The notes under the pieces are model-generated. The model saw only the letters and a program-made list of their open reading frames with translations, did not search any database and was not told the origin of the DNA. A stretch of 13,907 nt of DNA from JACMLD01 sp039915085 (GTDB lineage: Bacteria; Bacteroidota; Bacteroidia; Chitinophagales; Chitinophagaceae). The stretch spans positions 1 to 13,907 of the forward strand of contig JBDSOC010000291.1 of NCBI GenBank assembly GCA_039915085.1, in the 5' to 3' direction. Position numbers and translations under genes: made by a program. Below, in pieces: positions 7,686-13,907 of this stretch (the first letter of the stretch is position 1; each line of letters starts with the position of its first letter).

Positions 7686-9602
7686 TCATGCATTACTAAG
7701 CTTTACTGTACCTTCCGGCTCTTCCACTAAGTCAACCTCCACTTTCAAATTGTCAATAATAAATTCCTGCCTGTCCGGCGTGTTTTTGCCCATATAATAA
7801 TCAAGGATCTCCTGGATGTGTGTTTCTGGCATTATCATTACCGGCTGCTTGCGCATGTCTGCACCAATAAAGCGTGCAAATTCATCAGGACTTATCTCGC
7901 CCAAACCTTTGAACCTTGTAATTTCAGGTTTACTGCCTAGTTTTTTTACAGCTGCTTTTTTCTCCGTTTCATCGTAACAATAAATAGTTTCCTGTTTGTT
8001 ACGCACCCTGAACAACGGCGTTTCCAATATGTACACATGACCGTTCTTTACAATATCAGGAAAAAATTGCAAAAAGAATGTCATCAGCAATAAACGTATG
8101 TGCATTCCATCTACGTCCGCATCGGTAGCTACTACAATATTATTGTAACGCAATCCTTCATAACCTTCTTCTATATTTAATGCATGCGGCAAGAGGTTAA
8201 ACTCCTCATTTTCATATACCACTTTTTTTGTGAGGCCAACACAGTTCAGCGGTTTACCACGCAGGCTGAATACTGCCTGCGTTTCAACCCTTCTGGCTTT
8301 GGTAATAGAGCCGCTGGCACTGTCTCCTTCAGTAATAAAAATCGTACTTTCGTTTTGCTTCTCCAGTATACTCTCTTTTTCCTTACCGGTTGGTTCATCA
8401 TTATAATGAAAGCGGCAATCCCGTAATTTTTTATTGTGCAGGTTGGCTTTCTTTGCCCTTTCATTGGCCAGTTTTTTTATACCGGCCAGTTCTTTTCGCT
8501 CTCTTTCGTTTTGTTCTATGCGTTTCTTCAGCGCTTCTGCAACAGCAGGATTTCTGTGCAAATACAAATCCAGATCCCTGGCAAGAAAATCACCAATGAA
8601 ATTTTTCATTGATGGACCACCTTCATACACCACCGGCGAACCAAGTTTTGTTTTTGTCTGGCTTTCAAATACAGGTTCCTGTACGCGTATTGAAATGGCC
8701 GCGCTAATGCTTCCCCTTATATCAGTAGAATCATAATCTTTTTTATAGAAATCACGTATGGTTTTTACATAGGTTTCTTTAAAAGCTGCCAGGTGAGTGC
8801 CGCCCTGTGTGGTAAACTGCCCGTTTACAAATGAATAATATTCTTCCCCGTACTGGTTCTCGTGCGTAATGGCCAGTTCAATATCTTCTCCTTTCAGATG
8901 TATGATGGGGTAACGAATTTCATCTTCATTGGTTTTACGTTGCAATAAATCCAGTAAACCATTTTTTGAAATATATCTTTTGCCGTTATAATTAATAACC
9001 AATCCGGCATTGAGGTAACAATAATTCCAGAACTGGTTATCCAGATATTCATGTATGTAATGATACTTTTTGAAAACCGTTTCATCAGGAATAAATGTAA
9101 CCAGCGTGCCATTTTCTTCCGTGCTCTTTGTTTCTTTGTATTCTTTTATCAGCACCCCTTTTTCAAATTCTGCTGTTTTTTCTTTTCCTTCCCTGAAAGC
9201 AGTTACTTTAAAATATCCGCTTAAAGCATTTACTGCTTTTGTACCCACACCATTTAATCCAACACTTTTCTGAAACGCTTTACTATCGTATTTAGCGCCG
9301 GTATTTATTTTGCTTACAACATCAACAACTTTGCCCAGGGGGATACCCCGTCCAAAATCACGGATGGTTACTGTTCCTTTTTCAATGGTAACATCTACAT
9401 GCTTTCCATAACCCATTGTGTGCTCGTCAATACAATTATCCAGCACTTCTTTCAGCAATACATAAATGCCATCATCGGGGCTGCTGCCATCGCCCAGTTT
9501 ACCAATATACATACCGGGGCGCAGGCGGATATGCTCTTTCCAGTCGAGACTCCTGATACTCTCTTCTGTATAGTCAAACAAGTTTTTATCTTTTTCTGCC
9601 AT
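7686..9602 (-). CDS. parE: DNA topoisomerase IV subunit B (ParE)
   Basis: The ATPase subunit that pairs with ParC. The 638 residues show the GHKL ATPase: catalytic E52 and Mg-binding N56 in KEVLDNCIDE, D82-F-G-R-G86 of the G1 box, and the ATP lid VGLNGVGTKAVNAL at 114-127. The transducer has the QTK loop (Q315-T-K317) before TKLGSP. The TOPRIM domain has E425-G-D-S-A and the metal-binding D494-A-D-V-D498, followed by TRFKGLGE at 562-569. Length fits ParE (about 630) and lacks the insertion of long proteobacterial GyrB proteins. The start MAEKDKNLFDYTEESIRSLDW aligns with the usual N-terminus. A perfect TATATTTG -7 box lies upstream on the minus strand (9725-9732). It leads a cluster ending with parC. 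GyrB is the alternative, but genomic pairing with the GyrA-box-less ParC favours ParE. Confidence 0.93.
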   Translation of the reverse strand: MAEKDKNLFDYTEESIRSLDWKEHIRLRPGMYIGKLGDGSSPDDGIYVLLKEVLDNCIDEHTMGYGKHVDVTIEKGTVTIRDFGRGIPLGKVVDVVSKINTGAKYDSKAFQKSVGLNGVGTKAVNALSGYFKVTAFREGKEKTAEFEKGVLIKEYKETKSTEENGTLVTFIPDETVFKKYHYIHEYLDNQFWNYCYLNAGLVINYNGKRYISKNGLLDLLQRKTNEDEIRYPIIHLKGEDIELAITHENQYGEEYYSFVNGQFTTQGGTHLAAFKETYVKTIRDFYKKDYDSTDIRGSISAAISIRVQEPVFESQTKTKLGSPVVYEGGPSMKNFIGDFLARDLDLYLHRNPAVAEALKKRIEQNERERKELAGIKKLANERAKKANLHNKKLRDCRFHYNDEPTGKEKESILEKQNESTIFITEGDSASGSITKARRVETQAVFSLRGKPLNCVGLTKKVVYENEEFNLLPHALNIEEGYEGLRYNNIVVATDADVDGMHIRLLLMTFFLQFFPDIVKNGHVYILETPLFRVRNKQETIYCYDETEKKAAVKKLGSKPEITRFKGLGEISPDEFARFIGADMRKQPVMIMPETHIQEILDYYMGKNTPDRQEFIIDNLKVEVDLVEEPEGTVKLSNA

Positions 9603-9724
9603 AATTTTTCAATTCTCAATATAATTTTAGCATGCTATGCCATTTGTTTTTTGCAACATTATGTCTTATGAAGTTTTAGAATTATAAAACAAATCACTAA
9701 AACTTTTAGTAAACAAGGCGCAGG

Positions 9725-9732
9725 CAAATATA
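9725..9732 (-). promoter_or_regulatory. Predicted -7 element for parE
   Basis: The plus strand reads CAAATATA, so the minus strand reads TATATTTG, a perfect match to the Bacteroidota -7 consensus TAnnTTTG. It would give a leader of roughly 115 bases before the parE ATG. No TTG is present at the -33 distance, so this is half a promoter by consensus. The same TATATTTGC octamer plus C precedes the tRNA-Lys gene. Confidence 0.55.
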
Positions 9733-9847
9733 ATGAAACGGCATGGCTGCTGTTTTAATTGATTTATTCACTTATGTGGAAAACAAAAACTGTTTTAAAT
9801 TTCGGACTTAATTTTCTGTTAATACGTGCTTATTTTATAAAAACTTA

Positions 9848-9863
9848 TGGCACAGTCCTTGCT
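9848..9863 (+). promoter_or_regulatory. Sigma-54-type (RpoN) -24/-12 promoter candidate
   Basis: The 16 bases TGGCACAGTCCTTGCT match the RpoN consensus TGGCACGnnnnTTGCW at every specified position except the seventh (A for G). The essential GG (9849-9850) and GC (9861-9862) doublets are correctly spaced. It faces the small exported protein gene at 9957 and would start transcription near 9873, giving a leader of about 85 bases. Sigma-54 promoters need an enhancer-binding activator; no activator gene or obvious activator site is seen in the window. Confidence 0.6.
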
Positions 9864-9871
9864 TTTTTACG

Positions 9872-9889
9872 GTTATTCCATTGAATAAC
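9872..9889 (+). other. Short hairpin at the predicted transcript 5' end
   Basis: GTTATTC (9872-9878) and GAATAAC (9883-9889) form a perfect 7-bp stem with a CATT loop. It begins almost exactly where a sigma-54 promoter at 9848-9863 would start transcription, so the RNA may begin with this stem. It is AT-rich and only moderately stable. An operator is the alternative reading. Confidence 0.4.
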
Positions 9890-9956
9890 AAATAATAACA
9901 ATTATCCCCCGGATTGAAATTTGTGAAGGGGAATTATTCATTTTAAATTATAATTT

Positions 9957-10274
9957 ATGAAAACATTTAAAACAGGCATTCTGGCTTTGAGCGTAGCTAC
10001 AGCAGGATTATTTGCTTTTAAAAGTATTGACACTGGTTCTATAAAAGGTACTATTACACCTGCAGATGGCGCCACTAAGGCCTGGGCGCTCTCCAGTTCC
10101 GATACTTTAAAAGCAGATATACAAGCTGGAAGTTTTGAAATAACTAACGCAAAAGCCGGTACCTACAGGCTGATTATTGAAGCAAAACCACCATACAGGA
10201 ACACGGCCAAGGATAATGTAGCAGTTATTAATGGTCAGCCTACAAACGTTGGTGAAATAAAACTTAACCAGTAA
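9957..10274 (+). CDS. Small exported protein with a carboxypeptidase-regulatory-like (Ig-type) fold
   Basis: A 105-residue protein with a signal peptide (MKTFKTGILALSVATAGLFA, cleavage likely after residue 20). It is followed by one compact beta-sandwich module: GSIKGTITPADGATKAWAL, then SFEITNAKAGTYRLIIEAKPPY, then VGEIKL at the end. This pattern, with a G-x-I-x-G-x-I start and an A/P-G-x-Y in the middle, is typical of CarboxypepD-regulatory-like domains, which bind or scaffold rather than catalyse. It is predicted to be a soluble periplasmic or secreted protein. It is monocistronic: a sigma-54-like promoter lies about 95 bases upstream and an intrinsic terminator 25 bases downstream. The exact role is unknown. 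The dedicated promoter and terminator suggest regulated, possibly high-level expression. Confidence 0.85.
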   Translation: MKTFKTGILALSVATAGLFAFKSIDTGSIKGTITPADGATKAWALSSSDTLKADIQAGSFEITNAKAGTYRLIIEAKPPYRNTAKDNVAVINGQPTNVGEIKLNQ

Positions 10275-10298
10275 TATATAATGAAAGTTTAGTAATAA

Positions 10299-10327
10299 GG
10301 CAGGGTCTTTTTGACCCTGCCTTTTTT
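10299..10327 (+). terminator. Intrinsic terminator after the small exported protein gene
   Basis: A perfect 9-bp GC-rich stem (10299-10307 GGCAGGGTC with 10313-10321 GACCCTGCC) with a TTTTT loop is followed by six T's (10322-10327). This is the strongest terminator in the window. Confidence 0.93.
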
Positions 10328-10387
10328 AATTAACTGTAATATGGAAAGCTGTTTTTAAAATATCTCAACAGATAAAGTTCAAATATT

Positions 10388-10395
10388 TATATTTG
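10388..10395 (+). promoter_or_regulatory. Predicted -7 element of the tRNA-Lys promoter
   Basis: TATATTTG is a perfect TAnnTTTG box. It ends 23 bases before the tRNA 5' end, implying a short processed leader containing a small CCGG/CCGG inverted repeat (10400-10414). No convincing TTG -33 element is seen. Confidence 0.6.
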
Positions 10396-10418
10396 CAGCC
10401 CGGTAATTTGCCGGTTAC

Positions 10419-10491
<73 letters not shown>

Positions 10492-10499
10492 CAAAGTTT

Positions 10500-10526
10500 A
10501 AAGGCTTCTTACCAGGAAGCCTTTTT
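10500..10526 (+). terminator. Intrinsic terminator after tRNA-Lys
   Basis: AAAGGCTTC (10500-10508) pairs with GAAGCCTTT (10516-10524), with a seven-base apical region, and runs into TTTTT (10522-10526). It lies just 9 bases past the tRNA and 29 bases before the ABC ATPase ATG. That gene therefore needs read-through or a promoter within this stretch. Confidence 0.88.
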
Positions 10527-10555
10527 ACATTATTTATTTATTTTCTATAGCGGCA

Positions 10556-12001
10556 ATGCAAATAAACAAGCATCAGAAAGCAAAACTGGCCACGCTTGAT
10601 GACATTTCGGTGAGCACGGGTGGCAACCAGGTTCTTGCGCATATCAGCCTTACTATTCATAAAAAGGAACAATGGGCCATTATAGGACATTCGGGGAGTG
10701 GCAAAACAACACTTGCTCATGTTTTTCAGGGAAAAATTTTCTACAGGGGAGTGCTTACTTATCATTTTCACGAAAATATCGACTTAAATATTGAACTGGT
10801 AGAACAGCAGCATCATTTTAAAAATCTCAGCAATACCAGCAGCTTTTACTACCAGCAAAGATTTAATGCTTCTGAAGCAGCAGATAGTATAACAGTTGCA
10901 GATGCACTGGAAGGGCATATTGATAAGGAAAACTGGATTGAATTGCTTCACCTGGATGGTTTGCTGCAAAAACCTTTGCTCCAATTATCAAACGGAGAAA
11001 ATAAACGGTTGCAGCTGGCAAAAGCATTGCTTGCCGGGCCAAACCTGCTTATTCTCGATAACCCTTTTATTGGCCTTGATATTAAAGGAAGAGAAACACT
11101 GCATGCAATATTTGGCAATATTTGTTCAAAGGGAATCCACATTATTCTTATTACAAATCCAACTGAATTGCCGGATTGCATTACCCATGTAGCGGTGCTT
11201 GAAAAAGGGCATTTAATATCAATACAAAAAAAGAAAGATTACCTGCTGCAACCTGTTACAATAAAACCAACTGTTGATATAAACACAGCCTTACTGCAGC
11301 AACTGCAACCGCCGGCAGCAACAGATTTTAGGATGGCGGTAAAAATGGATAATGTTACCATACGCTATGGAGAAAAAGTTGTTCTTAACAATATAAATTG
11401 GCAGGTGAAAAAAGGGGAATGCTGGAATGTAGAAGGACCGAACGGGGCAGGTAAATCTACACTGCTAAGTCTTATTACGGCGGATAATCCGCAGGCATAT
11501 GCCAATAAAATTATTTTGTTTGATAAACAACGCGGAACCGGTGAAAGCATCTGGGATATAAAAAAAAGAATTGGTTTTGTATCGCCTGAACTGCACCTGT
11601 ATTTTGAACAGCATATTACCTGTTTTGAAGTAATCGCTTCAGGATTGTTTGATACAATTGGTTTGTTCCGGCGGTTATCTGCTGAACAGGAAGAAAAAAT
11701 TTTACTTTGGATGCGTTTGATGGAGCTGGAATCTTTCCGGGATAAAAGAATTTACCAGTTGTCAACCAGTCAGCAGCGAATGGCTTTGCTTGCCAGGGCG
11801 CTCGTAAAAAATCCACCGTTATTAATATTGGACGAACCTACGCAGGGGCTGGATGAGATGCAAACAGCTTATTTCAAAAACCTGATCAATGAGATTTGCA
11901 GCAGTTTTAAAACAACATTGATTTATGTAAGTCATTACACCAGTGATCTGCCTTCCTGCATTAACCAGTTTTTGCAATTAGACAATGGAATTGTACAGTA
12001 A
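10556..12001 (+). CDS. Tandem two-domain ABC ATPase, ModF/PhrA-like
   Basis: A 481-residue protein made of two nucleotide-binding domains with no membrane segments. NBD1 has Walker A G44-HSGSGK-T51, signature L144-SNGE and Walker B LLILDN (D168, N169), with N201 where the H-loop histidine is expected. NBD2 has Walker A G294-PNGAGK-S301, an atypical signature L402-STSQ, Walker B LLILDE (D426, E427) and H460 as H-loop. Length and layout match E. coli ModF (about 490 residues), annotated as a molybdate-transport or photorepair ATPase of uncertain role. It lacks the long inter-domain linker of ABC-F translation factors. No permease, binding protein or molybdenum gene is nearby, so transport is unproven. 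The catalytic residues suggest one degenerate and one active composite site. The ATG at 10556 precedes the first conserved strand at a normal distance. Confidence 0.88.
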   Translation: MQINKHQKAKLATLDDISVSTGGNQVLAHISLTIHKKEQWAIIGHSGSGKTTLAHVFQGKIFYRGVLTYHFHENIDLNIELVEQQHHFKNLSNTSSFYYQQRFNASEAADSITVADALEGHIDKENWIELLHLDGLLQKPLLQLSNGENKRLQLAKALLAGPNLLILDNPFIGLDIKGRETLHAIFGNICSKGIHIILITNPTELPDCITHVAVLEKGHLISIQKKKDYLLQPVTIKPTVDINTALLQQLQPPAATDFRMAVKMDNVTIRYGEKVVLNNINWQVKKGECWNVEGPNGAGKSTLLSLITADNPQAYANKIILFDKQRGTGESIWDIKKRIGFVSPELHLYFEQHITCFEVIASGLFDTIGLFRRLSAEQEEKILLWMRLMELESFRDKRIYQLSTSQQRMALLARALVKNPPLLILDEPTQGLDEMQTAYFKNLINEICSSFKTTLIYVSHYTSDLPSCINQFLQLDNGIVQ

Positions 12002-12384
12002 AAATGAGTTTAACATCTCCTTCACCATTTAATATTGTAAAACGTTGTTTATCAATTTATTGTGTTTTTAATGGCTTTATATGTCATTTTCCCATTCACA
12101 AAGGGTAATAATTCATTTAGATACGTTGGTAACTAAAACACAGTAACTTTAGATTTTAAATAGTTGATAACAAGCAACTTACACGAATAGTTAATAAAAT
12201 ACCAGAAATTTAATAATTGTGGCTGTATGAAATAACCCTCAAAAATGTAATTTTAGATAGCCGTCTGCAACTCTCTGGAAATATTCATTTTTTAAAATTG
12301 AATATATTAGTTGCAGGCTGCAATTACATATGATTCTTCACTTACTACCCCATTAGTATTTAGTAAAAGTTTAAAATTGTGTGT
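12002..12384. other. AT-rich intergenic region with a nested inverted repeat
   Basis: No convincing gene lies between the ABC ATPase stop and the next start. A 34-codon frame at 12004-12108 is considered and rejected. The notable element is a nested inverted repeat at 12265-12316, listed separately. No hairpin with a T-tract follows the ABC ATPase stop. The nearest -7-like box, TAAAATTG at 12372-12379, has one mismatch to TAnnTTTG and sits too close to the ATG at 12385 for a normal leader. Confidence 0.6.
12265..12316. repeat. Nested inverted repeat upstream of the small acidic protein gene
   Basis: Outer arms CTGCAACT (12265-12272) and AGTTGCAG (12309-12316) are perfectly complementary over 8 bp. 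Inside them ATATTCA (12281-12287) and TGAATAT (12299-12305) pair over 7 bp. Together they could form one interrupted stem of 15 bp in RNA, or act as paired binding sites in DNA. It lies about 70 bases before the next gene start. No T-tract follows, so it is not an intrinsic terminator. Confidence 0.5.
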
Positions 12385-12651
12385 ATGTATTCTTATTCAT
12401 TAATGGAAGCGGGTTGTTACTATTTAGTTCAGGACAAGGAGGATTCAGGTATTACACTTATCAAGATAAATTTTGAATCCGATCAGTGTGTATTTGTATC
12501 AAAATATGAGGAAATAGAAGTGCAGGAGTGGAAAAAGAAATCAGACCCCATTCATGACATTATTGAATTGCTGAGCGATGATAAGGTGAAGGAGTGGGAG
12601 GCTATATTTAATAATAGCCAGGATGCCTATTATGAAGAAGATGAAGAATAA
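12385..12651 (+). CDS. Small acidic hypothetical protein
   Basis: I do not recognise this protein. With the ATG at 12385 it has 88 residues. A GTG at 12379 adds two residues and an ATG at 12403 (MEAGCYYLVQ) removes six; no Shine-Dalgarno sequence decides between them. The chain has a beta-like N-terminal half (CYYLVQDKEDSGITLIKINF, then CVFVSKYEEIEV) followed by helical segments (DIIELLSDDKVKEWEAIFN) and a strongly acidic tail (YEEDEE). There is no signal peptide, so it is probably cytoplasmic. A GC-rich hairpin starts 23 bases after the stop. Codon pattern and the amphipathic, protein-like composition support a real gene. It sits alone between the ABC ATPase and dnaG. Confidence 0.7.
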   Translation: MYSYSLMEAGCYYLVQDKEDSGITLIKINFESDQCVFVSKYEEIEVQEWKKKSDPIHDIIELLSDDKVKEWEAIFNNSQDAYYEEDEE

Positions 12652-12674
12652 CTAATCTTTAATAATAGCTATTT

Positions 12675-12706
12675 AATGAGCTGGCTGCTTTTGCAGCTGG
12701 CTCATT
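12675..12706 (+). terminator. Hairpin, likely terminator, after the small acidic protein gene
   Basis: A 14-bp stem (12675-12688 with 12693-12706) with a TTTT loop pairs throughout if two adjacent G-T pairs are allowed. Only a short T run (TTT at 12705-12707) follows, so termination may be inefficient or aided by other factors. It separates the small gene from dnaG. Confidence 0.6.
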
Positions 12707-12849
12707 TAGGCTAGACAGGTTTATAAAATTACTTTCATCTTTATCATCTTCTGTCACATTTCAACACTTTAAATAACGCAGCTAAATCACATTCTTAGCC
12801 TGCCATATAAAGACCCATATTGTTTTACAAAGCTCATTTAAATTGAAGT

Positions 12850-13907
12850 TTGATTAGCCAGCAGTCCATACAACAGATTCAAAGCCGCATAGATATTATA
12901 GATATTGTTGGCGGGTTTATAAAACTCAAGAAAAGAGGCACCAACTACTTGGGTCTTTGTCCCTTTCATAACGAAAAATCGCCTTCATTTACGGTAAGTC
13001 CGGCTAAAGAAATTTATAAATGTTTTGGTTGCGGCCGCAGCGGCAATTCCATTGGCTTTTTAATGGAACATGAAAAATACAGTTATGTGGAAGCCCTGAG
13101 ATGGCTGGCCGCCAGGTACAACGTGGAGCTTGAAGAAACGGAAGCAAGTCCTGAAGTAAAGATGAAACAACAGGTTGCGGAAAGCCTGCACATCATCAAT
13201 GCATTTGCCCAAAAGTTTTTTGATGAGAAATTATTTACTACCGATGAAGGGATCGACATTGCAGTAAGCTACCTGAAACACCGCGGCTTCAGGGAAGATA
13301 CCATCAAAAAATTTCAACTCGGTTATTCCCCGGAAGAAAGAACCTCGTTTACAAAACGGGCGCTGGCTAACCAGTTTAACCCTGAATACCTTGTAAGAAG
13401 CGGCCTGGTAGCCATGCGTAATGAAGAGTTACAGGATAATTACAGGGGCAGAATAATATTCCCGGTTCATAATAACAGTGGAAAAATAATTGGGTTTGGC
13501 GCCAGGATTATAAAGAACAATGACAAAGCCCCCAAATACATCAATACGCCGGAGAACGAGCTTTATATAAAAAGTAAAATTCTTTATGGTACTTATTTTG
13601 CGCGGCAGGCAATTGATAAAGCCAATGAGTGCCTGCTGGTAGAAGGATATACCGATGTGGTTTCATTGCACCAGGCAGGTGTAGAGAATGTGGTAGCCAG
13701 CGGCGGTACTTCGCTAACACCTGATCAGCTCAGGCTGGTAAAAAAATATACCAATAACCTTACTATTATTTACGATGGTGATGGTGCCGGTGTAAAGGCT
13801 GCTGTGCGGGGAATGGATCTTGCTTTGGAAGAAGGCCTGAATGTAAAGCTTGTACTTATACCGGACAATGAAGATCCGGATAGTTATGTCAATAAAATAG
13901 GGCCAAC
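12850..13907 (+). CDS. dnaG: DNA primase DnaG, 3'-truncated by window edge, TTG start
   Basis: DnaG synthesises RNA primers at the replication fork with the DnaB helicase. The first ~352 residues are present; typical length is about 600-660. The N-terminal CHC2 zinc finger is complete: C37-P-F-H40 and C58-F-G-C61, with NEKSPSFTVSP between. The catalytic core follows, with RGRIIFPVHN and GFGARI of the RNA-polymerase-like domain, then TOPRIM motifs LLVEGYTDVV (metal-binding Glu) and IIYDGDGAGVKAA (Asp pair). The frame has a TGA at 12844-12846 and no ATG before residue 72, inside the conserved core. The TTG at 12850, giving (M)ISQQSIQQIQSRIDI, is therefore the only start that keeps the family's N-terminus, barring an ATT start three bases later. 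The C-terminal helicase-interaction domain lies beyond the window. No rpsU or rpoD is visible. Confidence 0.96.
   Translation, partial: MISQQSIQQIQSRIDIIDIVGGFIKLKKRGTNYLGLCPFHNEKSPSFTVSPAKEIYKCFGCGRSGNSIGFLMEHEKYSYVEALRWLAARYNVELEETEASPEVKMKQQVAESLHIINAFAQKFFDEKLFTTDEGIDIAVSYLKHRGFREDTIKKFQLGYSPEERTSFTKRALANQFNPEYLVRSGLVAMRNEELQDNYRGRIIFPVHNNSGKIIGFGARIIKNNDKAPKYINTPENELYIKSKILYGTYFARQAIDKANECLLVEGYTDVVSLHQAGVENVVASGGTSLTPDQLRLVKKYTNNLTIIYDGDGAGVKAAVRGMDLALEEGLNVKLVLIPDNEDPDSYVNKIGP

Larger units (their letters stand above)
9603..9956. other. Divergent intergenic region
   Basis: No gene is supported in these 354 AT-rich bases between the divergent parE and 9957 genes; the overlapping plus-strand frame from 9399 is a shadow of parE. 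The region holds a minus-strand -7 box (9725-9732), a plus-strand sigma-54-like promoter (9848-9863) and a small hairpin (9872-9889). The remainder shows nothing I can name. Confidence 0.7.

Noticed and set aside
9097..9111. Second sigma-54-like match on the minus strand (TGGCACGCTGGTTAC)
   Set aside because: It lies inside parE coding sequence and lacks the essential GC doublet (TTAC instead of TTGC).
12004..12108. A 34-codon frame starting two bases after the ABC ATPase stop (MSLTSPSPFNIVK at the start)
   Set aside because: It is short, in AT-rich noncoding DNA, has a composition with no recognisable motif, and has no following hairpin. Chance is the simpler explanation without conservation data.

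Overview
The window reads as a chromosomal housekeeping segment of a member of the Bacteroidota, most likely family Chitinophagaceae. This is inferred from protein sequence style (SmpB, ParC, ParE and DnaG of the Bacteroidota type), AT-rich intergenic DNA, few Shine-Dalgarno sequences, and two perfect TAnnTTTG boxes, the -7 element of the Bacteroidota housekeeping sigma factor. There is no phage, transposase, CRISPR array or rRNA.

Layout. (1) 1-1091, plus strand: the 3' part of accD (cut by the window edge), then smpB four bases later. (2) 1092-1299: a spacer carrying a 12-bp motif repeated four to five times. It leads into an exported two-domain protein of unknown function (1300-2382), which converges on a minus-strand lipoprotein (2391-2807). 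(3) 2837-9602, minus strand: a cluster read parE, DUF1835 protein, exported serine hydrolase, parC, closed by an intrinsic terminator at 2833-2860. The last three genes are 11-19 bases apart. Both topoisomerase IV subunits are thus in one apparent transcription unit, but split by two unrelated genes. (4) 9603-9956: a divergent regulatory region with a -7 box facing parE and a strong sigma-54-type -24/-12 match facing a small exported protein (9957-10274), which has its own terminator. (5) 10419-10491: tRNA-Lys(CTT) with a -7 box upstream and a terminator downstream. (6) 10556-12001: a tandem two-domain ABC ATPase of ModF/PhrA type with one degenerate and one intact predicted ATP site. (7) 12002-12384: AT-rich noncoding DNA with a nested inverted repeat, then a small acidic protein and a strong hairpin. 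(8) 12850 to the end: the first half of dnaG. It uses a TTG start fixed by an in-frame stop two codons upstream, and it runs off the window.

No new multi-gene system is evident. The features most worth a second look are the sigma-54-like promoter with a hairpin at the predicted transcript 5' end, the asymmetric tandem ABC ATPase, the split topoisomerase IV cluster with an alanine at the quinolone-contact serine position, and the intergenic repeat before the 1300 gene. All calls come from reading the sequence; no database search was run.
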